Shown here: piece after piece, positions 23,483 to 35,547 of the stretch
Position numbering within the stretch: the first letter of the stretch is position 1
Layout of the letters: each line of letters begins with the position of its first letter
Assembly: GCA_950295325.1 (NCBI GenBank)
Contig: OX485809.1
Location: 9,860,001 to 9,924,000 of the forward strand
DNA length: 64,000 nucleotides
Direction: 5' to 3'
Source of the DNA: Polytrichum commune
Taxonomy: Eukaryota; Streptophyta; Polytrichopsida; Polytrichales; Polytrichaceae
Translations under genes and position numbers: made by a program
The notes under the pieces: generated by a model
What the model was told of the DNA's origin: nothing
The model's database searches: none
Seen by the model: the letters and a program-made list of their open reading frames with translations, nothing else

Positions 23483-23621
23483 GATCACACCGGCCAGCTC
23501 ATACACCATCCATCGGCTTTTTCAGTTGTAATAGTGTGAAAAGTGGTGGACCAACATCTATTTCTAAACATAACCCCCAACAATTTCATGGTTGGAATTG
23601 GGCGGAAAGTTTGGTGTGATC
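23483..23621 (+). mobile_element. Solo copy of the tandem-array unit (139 bp)
   Basis: Starts GATCACACCGGCCAGCTC and ends GGTGTGATC, with the same internal order as the units at 9489-10226 (CACACCATCCATCGGC, TAATAGTGTGAAAAG, CAACATCTATT). GGGG lies just outside both ends, as in the array. Confidence 0.88.
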
Positions 23622-23759
23622 GGGGCACGAGTGTCATGTTGTATGCAAGTTTTGAGTCTTTTCACAACTACCTTGCATATCCTATGATATGAACCACGCA
23701 ACTAGCACAAGATGGTTGGAAAATCCAAATCCATGCCGTGGCCACTTTCCTCACTACTT

Positions 23760-24040
23760 TTGGAGCTCATAAGATATAGAATTCTTATTCATTATCAAAT
23801 GAAGAATCTTGTTGTCATTGAAATGGTCATATGTAAGTGTCCTTTCCCCGACCAATTGTGTTGACTACTAAACCTACAATGGTTCTCATATTCTGAGCAT
23901 GTAGTTTAATCTCTTTTAAACATGTGTCTTCTAGATATCCATTCTTGAAGCCACACCAAACTACGTACCACTCAAATACAGGCGTTCGATTAAGATACAT
24001 AATCGATTTAGGCACATCTACCTTATGTAAACATGTCTAC
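23760..24040. repeat. Dispersed repeat, copy 3 (no LTR insertion)
   Basis: It aligns with 8690-8761 plus 9203-9388 and lacks the 441-bp solo LTR between them, so it acts as an empty-site relative. Confidence 0.7.
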
Positions 24041-24408
24041 CTCTCCGTCACTACACTACACCATTCTCGCCATTAAAGGTCCTCCAAACTTTGTCTCTTG
24101 TAAAAAAATCTCTAGGTTGAGGGTTAAGTTATCACTCATGAACCTCCCTATTGTTGGATGAAGAATGCTACAAAGGAATCCATCATCCGAAGGTTCTAAA
24201 GAATGTGATGTGATCCCACATGGGCCATCATCACTCCTTGTTCATGTTCCGCCCAACAACAATTCACCAAAAATGGACCAACTAAAAGTAAATACATGTA
24301 AACTTGTTCATAAGAAGTGTCATTAGAAAAGTTTAGCAAGGTGACATAAAATACCATATGACACTAAATATTATATTTAGTGTTGCAGTGAGTGATCATT
24401 GAGCTCTA

Positions 24409-24680
24409 GGGCCGGCACACATGGGGTCCCAAGTCCCCACTCATGTTAGCAAGTCCCAACATGGAGCCAACGTCTCAACTTTTGAGCCTCGAGAACCATG
24501 AACATATGGTTTGGCTTCATTAAAGTCGGATCTTGATTATTCTATGCAAGAAAACGCATGGGACTTATGGGACTTGTGTTGAGAGTCGGGTCTAGCTTTT
24601 TGCTCAACCCATCTGTCAACACAAGTCCCAAGCTTGACCTCCCACGTGTTGTCATGTAGGCATACATGTCATACTTTGGA
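24409..24680 (+). mobile_element. Family I MITE relic (GGGCCGGCACACATGG)
   Basis: The left end GGGCCGGCACACATGGGG is followed by repeated CAAGTCCC phrases and TAAAGTCGGATC. The last phrase and the order are shared with 46760-47143, whose right end is the inverted GGGACCATGTGTGAGCCGGC. The right end here is not clear. Confidence 0.55.
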
Positions 24681-26450
24681 CAGTATGGGCAAAAGGTGGG
24701 GCAATTTGGGAGAAACGAGATTGGTTTTGGGTGAGAGAATGGGAGCGTTTTGATAATTGTTGGCGTTGAAAATAGTGGGAGTCTAAGGACGGATTTAGGA
24801 AGCTAGGGCAAATGACTTGAAGAATTTATAGCCTATTCATATGATGTGCCATGTAAGTTATTTTTGTTCTTACTATGTCTAAGCCAATTTGGTAGCGTAG
24901 CTCTCTAGCAACTTGGGCATAAAATAATTAATTTCAAAGGTGCGCAAACTTATGAGAAATTAATTTCATTGACTGTCCCCCCAAAAAATATTCAAAGAGT
25001 GCGTAAAATCACAATAATGCAAGTGACATTCGCTGCAAAACCATCCATGAACTCTAGAAACGACTTGGATGAATGTCTAACCTATTTTAAACTAATTTCC
25101 GAATCTACTCAAGTTTAGAATATCATGTTATGAGCTGCCGAACTTAATCATCTTCGCACTCTACTTAATCATCAGGCATAAAGGTCCCCAAGCTACTAGA
25201 GAGATACGATAAGTCAAGCATGCATACCACTAATCCAAACAAACTCCAAAATAGGCTAGATCGCCTAAAGTGTCGGTTTAAGCACCCTCTTACCTTAAGC
25301 TCTTTGCGCTAGGGACCCCATATGATCCAGCCCGTGGTTGAAGGTCCAACTACTCCTCCAAAGCCACTCAACTTAAACAACTTGGTTGTGAGCCGGGAAG
25401 AAATATAGGAGATGCAGGTAGTATGTAGTGGGGGCGTGGGCCTTATCTACCTGTATTTGGTTGCTTCTGAAAGGGGCCATGATTCCCTTAGATGCCGATT
25501 CTGAGCCTCAAGGCCAAGAGGAAACAAGCCTTATAAAAACAAGCGTAACCAAGGCATTGGGTGTGGGGTCTTTGTTCCTTGGAGCGCTCAGTAAGTTAAC
25601 TTTAGTGTGGATGGGATGGATGGCCCCTCCACTCCCCTTTTTATAGCACAAATGACTCGACGCAAACGTACTCGAACATGGACCCGTGACCAAAATTTGT
25701 GCGGATTTTTATGTGTATTTGCCACTCTCCTGCATGTTTCATGTGGTCTCGAGGTTGATCAATTTCTGAGAATTGAGGGCCTCGTCACATGGGTCCCGAG
25801 CAGTGTTCAAGTTTGAAGTGTGCACATGCATTTTGATGTGAAGGGCTTCAAAATAATCACGCTTCAATCAAACTTTCTTGCAACACTTCACCGAAAAAGA
25901 AAACTTGATATTGGCTGTTTTGTATTGAATATGAAAGTAATATGACGTCTCACTCTATTGATGAAGTACATGCAATAAAATGATGCACTAAACTTATTCA
26001 GAGTCCCCTACGTATTGCACTTAATCATCATCCAACTCCAATGGCAAAGCCCTCTGGTTTTTGGTCCATTTCCAAGTGTCAAAAATTCTAGCCTGATCCA
26101 TATTTTCCATCGGAAGATCGCATAATCACACTCACATCAATGCATCCAATGTTTCAAGCTTCAATCAACGTTTGCGATCACTCGTCACCCAACTCTGTTT
26201 GGAAAATCTACGTTCATATATAGCTATGCTTGCCAAGCCAAAGTTGCAGTCAGTGCCGAGTCGAAGTTGCAGAGTCAAAAATGCAAGAGTTGTTGGAATT
26301 TGGAAGTGTTTGCTAGGGTGCTAGAATTGGAATCCAACTATGTTTCTATTTGCAAATTGCAGCCATTGTATTTCGTGACATGCAATTTTTGGTGAGACCT
26401 TCACTGTGAAGGTTGTAAACTTTGCATAGCACATTTTTGTGAAGGGCCCA
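24681..26450. other. Spacer, no gene seen
   Basis: The + ORFs at 25428-25646 and 25607-25816 have no family-like pattern. A CTTATAAAAACAAG box-like sequence at about 25530 has no supporting gene. Nothing else was recognised. Confidence 0.5.
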
Positions 26451-26451
26451 A

Positions 26452-26490
26452 AATAATAATAATAATAACAACAACAACAACAACAACAAC
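26452..26490. repeat. Compound microsatellite (AAT)n(AAC)n
   Basis: A run of AAT triplets passes directly into AAC triplets. Confidence 0.95.
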
Positions 26491-26537
26491 TTGATGGCCA
26501 AAATGGCATTTGACAGGTGTTGAAGACTTCAATATTG

Positions 26538-26870
26538 AATACTGGTCCCAAGTCCGAGTCCTAGTCCCAAGTTCCTTGAGGTCAATCTGTGTAATCTTGG
26601 CCGCTGAGATGAGAGCATGGAAGTTTAGACTTACCACTTCACACATGGTCTCGAGTCCTAAGTATGACATGGATACTTGCATGGCAATGTTTTTTGGAGG
26701 TGAGACTTGGGACTTGTGTTACGAATCGAGTCGAGCTAAAAGCTACACCCAACTCTCAAGTCCCGCAAATAGTTTTGCATAAAATAATCAAGATCCGGCT
26801 TTCATGATAGCTTACCATATTCTAATAGTTTCCCGAGGCTCAAAAGTTGGGGCTTTTGAGGGAACACTCT
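26538..26870. mobile_element. Family I MITE relic, rearranged
   Basis: Phrases of the family (GTCCCAAGT, GAGACTTGGGACTTGTGTT, ATCTTGGCCGCTGAGAT, AAGATCCGGCTTTCAT, GAGGCTCAAAAGTTGGG) are present. Their order is inverted in part relative to 24409-24680 and 46760-47143. Ends are not defined. Confidence 0.45.
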
Positions 26871-27602
26871 ATTTACGGCCGATCCACACTAACTTCTCAT
26901 GTACATTCATGTGGACCCACCTTCATTTCATCCGTTTTATTAGATGGCCAATATTTTTAGTGGGGATCATGTAAATCTTGTTGTGTAGATCACGGTCAGT
27001 CTTTGCAAACTGCTGCCAGAGTATGAGAATTTGCATGAACATAATATTAGATAATAGCCATGTGTACTTCGTACATTAGATATGAACATAAAAATGGTTT
27101 GACTGAGACCGCCTATAGATAGGTCCTGATTTCACAAAATAAGTTTTTTTAATTTTTAATGTTGTTTGTGGTGTACATAAGTGCATCGAGTAAGTTATGC
27201 CAATTTCACAGAATCTCACTGTTTTCTGAATTTGAACATTTTGATTGACTCACAGTTAAAACAACAGCATGGCACCACGATTCATACTGAGATTTTTACT
27301 GTGGCATTCATACTGAGATTTCCTCTATGTATTTGGCTTTCCGTTTCATGGGTACTCCTGGTCCATTAACAACAGTATTGGAATTTGACAACCCCTTCTA
27401 ACTGCACCCTATTATGTCACTCCCTCTCTTATATCTCCAAGCCCTGGGGACTAGATGAACTCAGTTCACATCTCCCTCCTTGTTGTCATATTTTCCTCCC
27501 ACATATCACGGAGGAAGTACTCGTAGAATTACTACCTCAGCCCATTTACCTTTCTTGGATGTTATTTTTTCTCTCATCAATTTATATTCCTGGTTGAGGA
27601 TT

Positions 27603-27629
27603 AGGGTGGGTTAGGGTTTAGGGTTTGAG

Positions 27630-27662
<33 letters not shown>
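27603..27662. repeat. Telomere-like GGGTTTAGGG followed by (GT)15
   Basis: GGGTTAGGGTTTAGGGTTTG contains two to three plant telomere-like units. It is followed by about 15 GT dinucleotides at 27633-27662. Confidence 0.85.
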
Positions 27663-27664
<2 letters not shown>

Positions 27665-27959
27665 GAAGCACATATCAAAGACTTTGAGAAGGTTTGAAGA
27701 ACTTAGCTTGCAAAAGCCCGCACCAATGACCTCGCGTATTTTGAAGTTGGGGCATGCAGAGGTGCACGATTTGAGAACACATGAGGTTCCTTTTCGTGTG
27801 TGTCGATTGGACTTGTCATCAACAAAGCTCGTCTTGTTGGAGTGGTGTACAACCCCATTCTTGACAAGGTAGGCAATCCCACAACCTATTTTACACTTTC
27901 TTCCCAAGGCGCTTGCTTATAAGCTTCCAAAAAGTACATCGTTGAAAGAGTGTTGCCAC

Positions 27960-29130
27960 ACGTCACTTGTTTGGCACATCAAATGTGGGTAGGGAGAGAT
28001 TGGGCCGGGGTTTCTACTTTCCATTTCTTCACTTGATGATGCCAATATCCTCACCCTCCTTACCCAAGGTTGCTCTCTCAAATCCCAATTATTCAACCCA
28101 AGCCCTCACAACAACAATTGCCTGCTAGCTAAGCATCTAGACACATACACAAAGCTCCACTGAGTCTTAGGGCCATGCCAAAAGCAACACTCATTCTTCA
28201 TTCAATACTGCCAATGCCTTCCTTCTCTTTGTCTCAGGACATGCTTATGAGTTCTAAGGGCCGCTTTACACCTAGAGGTCACGCCAATTCGTTGTGCAAG
28301 AGACTTGAAATCCTCACTTGTGATTGGCCAAAAGGTTGAAATCGACCCCAACCTCTTTACACCTAGAGGCCGGGTGGATATGGTGGTATAATTTTTTTAA
28401 TCAAAAAATGTATGGTATGACACAACCCGAGCTCAATGAATTGGGTGCACCCAAAATGAAGGGCCAATGTCACATCTCAATAAAAAAAGAACAACTTTTA
28501 TTAATAGAATACGATTTTTTAGCAAAGTATATCCATTGGATTATGGGGAATTATGAACAACTCTATGCTAGATTATGCTAGATCCGTTGGATTATGCTAG
28601 GTTTATTGAATCGGCCTAGCTTCTTGACCCTAAGACCTTTACATATGGGAAAATTGGGCCCCCATTATAATCTTATTATAATGTGTAGTTGAGGCTGGCC
28701 TCTAACCCAAAAGGGGCTGAAATTGCATGCAATCGGCCTCAAGGGGAATTGGCCCGGCCTCTACGTGTAATGCGGCCCTAAGTCTTCGACCCAAACCCTC
28801 ACAACGACTGCTTGCTAGCTGACCATGAATACACATAAACGAAAGATCTACCAAGTGCAGCTAGCGCCATTCCCAAACAACACGTCTCATTCTACATGAA
28901 ATGCTACGAATATCCTCATTTTCCCTGCACGATGAACTGTTGTTGCATTCCAATTCTTCAACCCACACCCTTCACACCGGTTGCCTACGAGCTAAGGATC
29001 CATAAACAAATTAAACACGAAAAATGCACTCCTCGCTCTTCATTTCATGTTGCTCACATCCTCGTTCTCCTTGCTTGATGATCTACTCCAAATTCTAATT
29101 CCTCAACCCAAACCCTGAGAATGGCTGCCT
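27960..29130. repeat. Diverged tandem repeat, units of about 140-170 bp, split by a MITE
   Basis: The phrase TTCAACCCAARCCCTCACAA starts a unit at about 28088, 28785, 28962 and 29103. Each is followed by CTGCYTRCTAGCTAAG-like, ACACATAAAC-like and TCATTCTTCATT-like phrases, and CCTCRTTCTCCTTGC ends several units. The MITE at 28258-28778 lies between two units. Copies are diverged and boundaries are approximate. Confidence 0.65.
28258..28778. mobile_element. 521-bp Tourist-like MITE
   Basis: The left end GGGCCGCTTTACACCTAGAG and the inverted right end GGGCCGCATTACACGTAGAG form the TIR. TAA is duplicated (28255-28257 and 28779-28781). It is inserted in the tandem repeat of 27960-29130. No transposase. 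Confidence 0.88.
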
Positions 29131-29149
29131 ACGAGGTCCCATGTAGAGA

Positions 29150-29312
29150 GGTTATTTGTGTCCCATGTATGGAATCATCAATCTCATCATTTCTCCATGA
29201 TGTTACGCACTACACTGAATTTTCTGTCATCATGCTTCTATGTTAACACTACACACCTCCTTTGTCACTTGCACTTTGGTTGCCTCATGCGTGATATTGG
29301 AGAGGTCATAGT
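29150..29312. repeat. Dispersed repeat shared with 55740-55935
   Basis: Both places carry GTGTCCCATGTATG, AATCATCAATYTCA, CCATGTTAACACTACA and CACYTTGGTTGCC in the same order. At 29313 this copy continues into a family F MITE. Confidence 0.75.
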
Positions 29313-29533
29313 GTACACTGATTATCCCAATTGATGCATGTTATTATTTGATGTTATGTAGTATTATAACTATTTGACGAGGACGCAATATTTCACCAAG
29401 CTCAGTCATTTATGCTCCATGATCTTTGAACAACATATTGGACTTTTGTTGGGTAAAATTAAACTCATGAGTAAGGAGTTATTGCATCGTGAACCTCCAA
29501 ATAGTGGCAGTTACTGTTTTGGATAATCAATGT
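29313..29533. mobile_element. 221-bp MITE, family F-like
   Basis: ACACTGATTATCCCAATTGATGC at the left (positions 29313 onward) is partly mirrored by GGATAATCAATGTAG at the right. The subterminal CTCCAAATAGTGG matches the family F motif, and GCATCGTGAACC / GTTATGTAGTATTATAAC correspond to the AATGCTATAA interior. Confidence 0.6.
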
Positions 29534-29540
29534 AGATTTT

Positions 29541-29981
29541 TTGACATGCTACTTTGAATTTTCCCTTTCATATGACACAACGATTGGAAGAAAAAGTGTC
29601 CTTCAAATTGGGTACATGGAACTACTGCATACAAGTGTACCTCTCATTCATCTAATTTCAAAACTTGACCCCTACAGGCTTGTGGTCCATTTTTATCGAA
29701 TAACTTGGACTAGACTAATTCGGAGTATTTTGAAACTAATCATGGTGATTTATAACATAGTAATAATACCATCCGGAATGCATGCTATTTCAAGGCTTGC
29801 GTGTGGGAGGAATGAATGTGAGGTACACTCGTATGTCATGATTCCCTCTTGCCTTTCAAATGACGGTTGCAAATTCATATTGACATTGCACAATGTCTAT
29901 CACATATTGCTATTGGGAAATAGTGAGTGGGACATCTTTATTTATCAAACTAAGGTTGTCAATAAGAGAGGGAGTATTTGA
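29541..29981 (+). other. 146-codon open frame, not recognised
   Basis: This is one of the longest + strand open frames outside the gene region. It has no recognisable motif, no clear start context and no splice-like continuation, and its composition matches the spacer. It may be a chance ORF; I list it only so the position is not lost. Confidence 0.15.
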
Positions 29982-30065
29982 TTTTTCATCTTTTGTCACA
30001 ACTCAAACATGCGAGGCCTCTTCATTTTTGTCAATATTGATTTTGCACAAGAGATCCTCGCATAA

Positions 30066-30589
30066 GGACCTTTTTACACATGTGACTAGTGATTGTGAGA
30101 AAAACATGATTTATGATTTGTCTTGGTCACGGTTGGTGGTCCAAAGACCATGACCATGAGAAATCCATCCACATCACATTCTAAAAGTCTTGGTCACATG
30201 TCATAGTGTCAAGGAGACTTAGACCAAGATGTAGTGTTTTTAAAGAGATTTAGTAATTTAAGAATGATTGACAAAATTGCTTTATTTAATTAATTCTAGA
30301 ATTTAAATTTCCTCTTCATTCATCATCCTTACTTTATGCTAAAGCAACCTATGTGGGTTCCCTCACTGCAAAATCCAAGTGACCACTAAACATTATCCAT
30401 TTTTGGACATGTAGGATCCCATGTCACAACCATGTCACTTTCTCATACATTTTACCCATTGTCACCCATTGTCACTTGTGTTTTAGGTGACCGTGTGTAA
30501 AAGGAAGTGGGATCGCCACTCATTCTCAACCAGTGAGGGATTCTAGAAAATGATGGCCATGGTCACCAGTCACTTGTGTAAATTGGCCC
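30066..30589. mobile_element. 524-bp Tourist-like MITE
   Basis: The right end, inverted, reads GGGCCAATTTACACAAGTGA; the left end GGACCTTTTTACACATGTGA matches it with four mismatches. TAA flanks both sides (30063-30065 and 30590-30592). Confidence 0.82.
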
Positions 30590-30592
30590 TAA

Positions 30593-31673
30593 GTGCACAC
30601 TCTAAATATTAATTAATAAAATTAATAATTAATTGAATGATTGATTTATAAAAACTGTATGCTCACTCAATCGCAAATGTTGAGACTAAGATTTGCATGA
30701 AAACTAACAAAGCATGCCCTAATCAACATGGCACTCCATGTTTTAATGCCACACTCAATCAAACATTTAGGGTTTCTTTCTTCAAGGCAAAAATATCTAA
30801 CAAGGTAAATTTAGTTGAATGACCATTTGTTCCTAGCTCTTCCATTAATGAAATTCTCAAGCATTTCAAAACCCCAAGAGTTGGGATCTACCATACTTAC
30901 ATGATAAATACATGCAAGAGTTTATGCAGATCGTCAGTTTCTTCAAGCTCATAACACTTAACATAGACATTGATGATAAAGTCAATGAAGATCTAGCTTT
31001 AGAGGGACAACATTGCAATTGATTGAAAAAACTTGAACTTGCTCATTGAGCAACACAACAATTGTACGTTCAAAGTTGGAACCATAGTTTAGGAATGACA
31101 TTGATCGGGGTTTGAGAATTGAAGATCTAGAATTCAAACACGGAAATCACATTTTAGTGCTAGGATCCCTACTCATCTAAAAGACTCTCGATGTAGAATA
31201 TATGATGACCTTATTGTAATAAATGACATGTCATTCCTAACCATCCGTTTTATTTTACATGATATTTTATTTTATTTATTTCCTTCCTTGTGGCATGTGT
31301 TCATTTGATTTTTTCCAAATAACAAACCAAAATAATAATAAAAACTTGGTTTTCACTAGTTTTTTTCTTTTTCTTTTTCTTTTCTTTGTGACGAGTGCAA
31401 TTTCTAAACCAATATAACATTTTCCATTAATTAACATGTAGATAAATAATTTTGAGAGTACACCTATCCATGGTTGTTTTATTCATCAGCTATGAACATC
31501 TACACTATCATCCATGGTGCTATAAATCAAAGTACTATTTGAAGTTGAAATGCAACCTTGGAGATTATGGTTTAGTTTAAAATCCGTTTGTATCTCCCTT
31601 GGTAGATTACATTACAATAAATCACAACAAACAAACAATTAAGTTATTGGATAGAGCCTCAAGTGCGTAAACA
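30593..31673. other. AT-rich spacer, no gene seen
   Basis: TAATTAATAAAATTAATAAT-type low complexity and no family-like ORF on either strand. Confidence 0.55.
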
Positions 31674-32107
31674 CAGGCCTCCTTAAGAGTGGTAAACCCC
31701 ACTTTTAGCACTTTTAGCAGCTAAAAATGGGGTCCATGTGGGCCATTTTAGAATTTAGAGTCAAATTGGCACCTCAAATTGTGTTTGTTTTATTCATGAT
31801 AGCGAAGTCAAATACAAAACATGATTTAAATGATGGCTAGTACGTCAAACTGTTTGCTCTGGAAGACACCCTCCAACGACAGGTTGAGCAAAATGTCGCG
31901 GTACGGGTCCTTTTCCCAACAAGGTCTGCAAGTGTACCTGTAATTGCAATCGACCCCAAGTGCATCGTTTTGCACCTTTGGACAATGCTCTCTTAAAAAT
32001 GCTTTGAACAATGCTTTGGTCTCACTCTCTTAAAAGTGGGGTCTGGCGAGGCTTAAATGTGGTAAAAGTGGGGTCTGTTATTAGAATCCCACATTTAAGG
32101 AGGCCTG
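31674..32107. mobile_element. 434-bp TIR element with 8-9-bp duplication (MULE/hAT type)
   Basis: The left end CAGGCCTCCTTAAGAGTGG and the inverted right end CAGGCCTCCTTAAATGTGG form the TIR. GCGTAAACA lies before the left end (31665-31673) and GCGTAACAC after the right end (32108-32116), an imperfect 8-9-bp target duplication. That length points to a Mutator-like or hAT element rather than PIF/Harbinger. The GTGGTAAA(A)...GTGGGGT phrases recur inside. No transposase; the 61-aa - frame inside is likely chance. Confidence 0.78.
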
Positions 32108-32167
32108 GCGTAACACCTTCTATTCTCACAAATATATTTTGCAAAAGAGCACATGATCCACTAGCAA

Positions 32168-32400
32168 CACTACACTAAATTTTGTATTTGGTGTCACCTA
32201 ACCTATTTGTCTTGCTCAATTCAAATTGCAAACCGCATGTGTAGTGTCACCAACACTAAATGTAAATCTAACATTATATGTTATTCCTTGAAAAGAGGAT
32301 TCAACATTTGTAGATTTACAATATTGCAATTCTAGTCACTTACTTAGTGTTTTCTCATCAAAACGCCAATCATCCATGACACTATTTCCTTCCATAAATG
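32168..32400. repeat. Relic of the CACTACACTAAAT MITE family
   Basis: Starts CACTACACTAAAT at 32168 and contains AACACTAAATGTAAATC and CTTAGTGTTTTCT, but the right TIR was not found. Confidence 0.5.
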
Positions 32401-32439
32401 ATAGGACACAAAATGTACCAACAGTGGATGAACTCCAAA

Positions 32440-33333
32440 ACATTATTCAGATCCATAACGACGTTATGTGGGATTGACATTATGTCACAAATTATTCCCT
32501 AATATTTCCCACATGCATATGAATGCACACAAGTAGGTTAACTTGATGACACCCAAAAGTGATCCCAAGTGATGTGAAACAAGAATCACACGTGAATCCT
32601 TCTACTTCTAATATAGTGCACTAGTAGTGGTCATTGACCGTTTTCTCCTTTTCTACCTTAAATTTAACCCCTTCTACACAAGAAGTCAAGTTAAGAGCCC
32701 AAACTTGCAATTTTTGAGGATTCAATCCTAGGGCTTCATTTTTTTTTTATCCAAACCCCAAATAAATTGCCATGCTTCATATTTTGGCATTTAATTCACA
32801 ACTTTTTACAACATGGTAGATTTACATTCCTTGAGACCCACTCAAATCCTCCTCAAATTCCAAGTACAATTCATAGTTTGACATTAAATATATGAAGCAT
32901 GGCTTAAGCTCTCAATAGTATGAGAAAATGTAATTCTCTAACCCAGTGAGATATCAAGAGGAGATAAAAGATATTATACAAAGGAAAAGAAAAGAAAATC
33001 ATGAAAGTATGTTAGCTCAGGCCCCACAAATCAATTCTTGACATTCATCACCAACCTCCACTAGGATTTTAACTGCAAGCTTATCATAAACTAGCAAGAG
33101 CTGCTCATATTTACTTCACATGGAATTCATCGAGGGACGGTCACATGAGTATTGTGAGCTTGATTTAAAGTGCAAGATCTTAACCCCTAACTTTTGAAGT
33201 TTATGCTAACCACTATTCAAATACTTCATGTTGTTTTAGAAGGATCCTTGTTAGTGGGAATGATTCTCAAATAGTGACCACATTCAGCCTGAATGTGGAA
33301 GATACTTGAGTTGGCATGTCATCTGAATAATGT
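32440..33333. mobile_element. Possible long relative of the foldback MITE
   Basis: ACATTATTCAGATCCATAAC at 32440 and ATCTGAATAATGT ending at 33333 are the two ends of the family seen at 7580-7738. They are in the correct opposite orientation, 894 bp apart. Either this is a longer member with internal sequence or two solo ends. The interior has no recognised protein. Confidence 0.45.
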
Positions 33334-35331
33334 TATGTGAGAAGTTTCAAATGAGTTGACGAGTCTTTTCATGCTCACCATGGTTCCCTCAATCCAGAGA
33401 GAGAAACTACAGGGATTAGGATACCTCACTACATGGGGACTAGTTAGGTCTACTCTCCTGGTTACAAGTCCAACTCATGACCCTTCACCATGAGTCCATG
33501 GCCAAGTGCCCATTGGTTCCCTACATTTACTAACCAATGGATCCCATCCTTTTTGTTCCATGAATTCCCATCCTAAAAGCTCAACTTGTCATTCCGTACT
33601 TCATTCTAGTTCCATGACCTAGTTATGTGCCATGGTTCGAGGACGTAGTTTTATGACTTAGTTTGTGACGTAGTTATGTGACCTAGTTCTATGACTTAGT
33701 TGTGACCTAGGTCCATAATGATCTTAGCATCCTTTTCCATGCTATATCAAGTCCCTCTTACTTCTCCTAGGAACCTTCAGTACAATACTGACTCCCTCAT
33801 TCCACTAAACACTTATTAGGTTGGTGGTAAGGCTGGAGCCTAATGTGCTATCCTTCTCTTAGCCTTCCATGCTAATCTTTCCTCAGTGACGCATGATCCA
33901 TGGTGGAACTCCACTAGACTCCACCCTATACATGTAAGTCCTACTCTACTTGGACTATGTGCAACTTTCATACCTATTAGATAAACACATTATTTTCTTT
34001 AGGATATCACATACTAGGGCTGGGGCCTTCCAAACTTCTTCTTCTTTTTGGCACAAATTGAAAAATTCAGTTGCAAGAAAGAACCCAAAATACAACCAAC
34101 CCGGGCAAGCCGGGGCTCTCCAAACTTCATATCATCTAATCCTAACTCTACTAGAATATATCCCTTCAAGAACTTCTTGCTCTATCAATTGTTCAAAAAA
34201 CGAGAGAGAGAGAGATGCCAACCCTCATCTCATTCATCTCTACCTACATATTAATTTTTCAACGACATGCCAACAAGTTGTCGTCAATTTTCTTTTCCAG
34301 ACTTTCACTATTTAATATATTCTCTTTCCTTGCCCAACCCCTAACATAGTGGGATCAGTCGTAGGACCTTGAAGCGTTTCAATTTGGGCTAATTCAAGGG
34401 AAAAATTGGGCATGAATAATCTTTTGAATTTTTAGATAATAGCAATTGAAGGAAGGGATGATGCACAAGAAATTGCCATGTTTTATCCCCAAAAAGAGAC
34501 CTTTGATTGATCAAATTAAATTGCAAAATGAGTGGAATGCTTGTGTTATCCACTAGATGGGAACAACTTAGTAGTTGAGCACCTCCACAAAATCTCACAC
34601 TAAAATGTGCAAACCACAATAAGCTAGCACCTCATATGTGGAGTATGCAAAGAATTCTTAAAAACTAGAGGGTTTCAAAATATAAGATTGAACGGTCGAT
34701 GTGAACACAAAGATTGTTTTTAGTTGAACATCAAACAATATCCCACGTTTACCAAAATAAACATCAAAGTGCATGCAAAGTTTGCAGTTGGAATGGCAAC
34801 CATTGTTTGGAGTCAACACCCTCACATGAGCTCCCAACACGACAAAAACATGACCACTTTACACTTTGACTCTTTTTTTTCACACATTCCAGCCATCTTC
34901 AAATTGCACATCTCATGTGTCTATAGATAGATATCCATGTTTGCTTGATGTTTATAGTTAGTTTGATTGCAGATGAATGAGGTAGGCATGGTTAATATAG
35001 GGAAGAAACCATCCATCAACCCAAAAAAAGTTGCTTGGGAAGTTAGGGTTAAGCTATATTCCAAATTGTAATGACCCTGAATGAGTCTTCGGCCTAAATC
35101 ATATGACCAAATTGTTACCATTCACGTCCATCTAGGAAGCAATGCATCTTTGCAAAAACACTTGTGTAAGACTTACACTTGTCTAGATAATTCATGAATA
35201 TTTTGATTTTGTTGGAGGTAACATGTCGAATTATCTGATTTGAACACACCAACATGTTTCTACATATCGATTGTTTCTTCGCTCAAATGTCGATCAAATT
35301 ATTTTGTTTCAAAATAGTTACTAGTATTCGC
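33334..35331. other. Spacer with a minisatellite, no gene seen
   Basis: Short ORFs such as 33950-34315 show no family pattern. A (GA)n run lies at about 34203-34215. Confidence 0.5.
33609..33712. repeat. Degenerate minisatellite (TGACYTAGTT.ATG)
   Basis: The phrase TGACCTAGTTATG, TGACTTAGTTTG, TGACGTAGTTATG or TGACCTAGTTCTATG occurs in succession. Unit length varies between about 12 and 18 bp. Confidence 0.8.
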
Positions 35332-35547
35332 CAATGAATGGTGAGAATTGACCACTATTTACAAATGAACCGGTTGAGTTTGATGCAACACTGGTTGAAG
35401 TTCTAGACTTCGTGAAAGTTACTGATCATTTTAGAGGAATCTATGGAATATATCTCAAATCTTTAAAGGAAAACCGAAAGATCAACATGTAATCAGTTGG
35501 ATTTGGAAAGAACAAGATTTTGATAGATTATGCCTAAAAATCTCCCC
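35332..35547 (-). mobile_element. Family C element, copy 3 (inverted)
   Basis: Read on the - strand it starts GGGGAGATTTTTAGGCATAA and carries CAAAATCTTGTTCTTTCC, GATCTTTCGGTTTTCC, ATTCCATAGATTCCTC and AACTCAACCGGTTCATTTG in the family order. It ends TTCTCACCATTCATT. Confidence 0.75.

Noticed and set aside
27611-27907. Frames containing CVCVCV or HTHTHT
   Set aside because: They are translations of the GT microsatellite.
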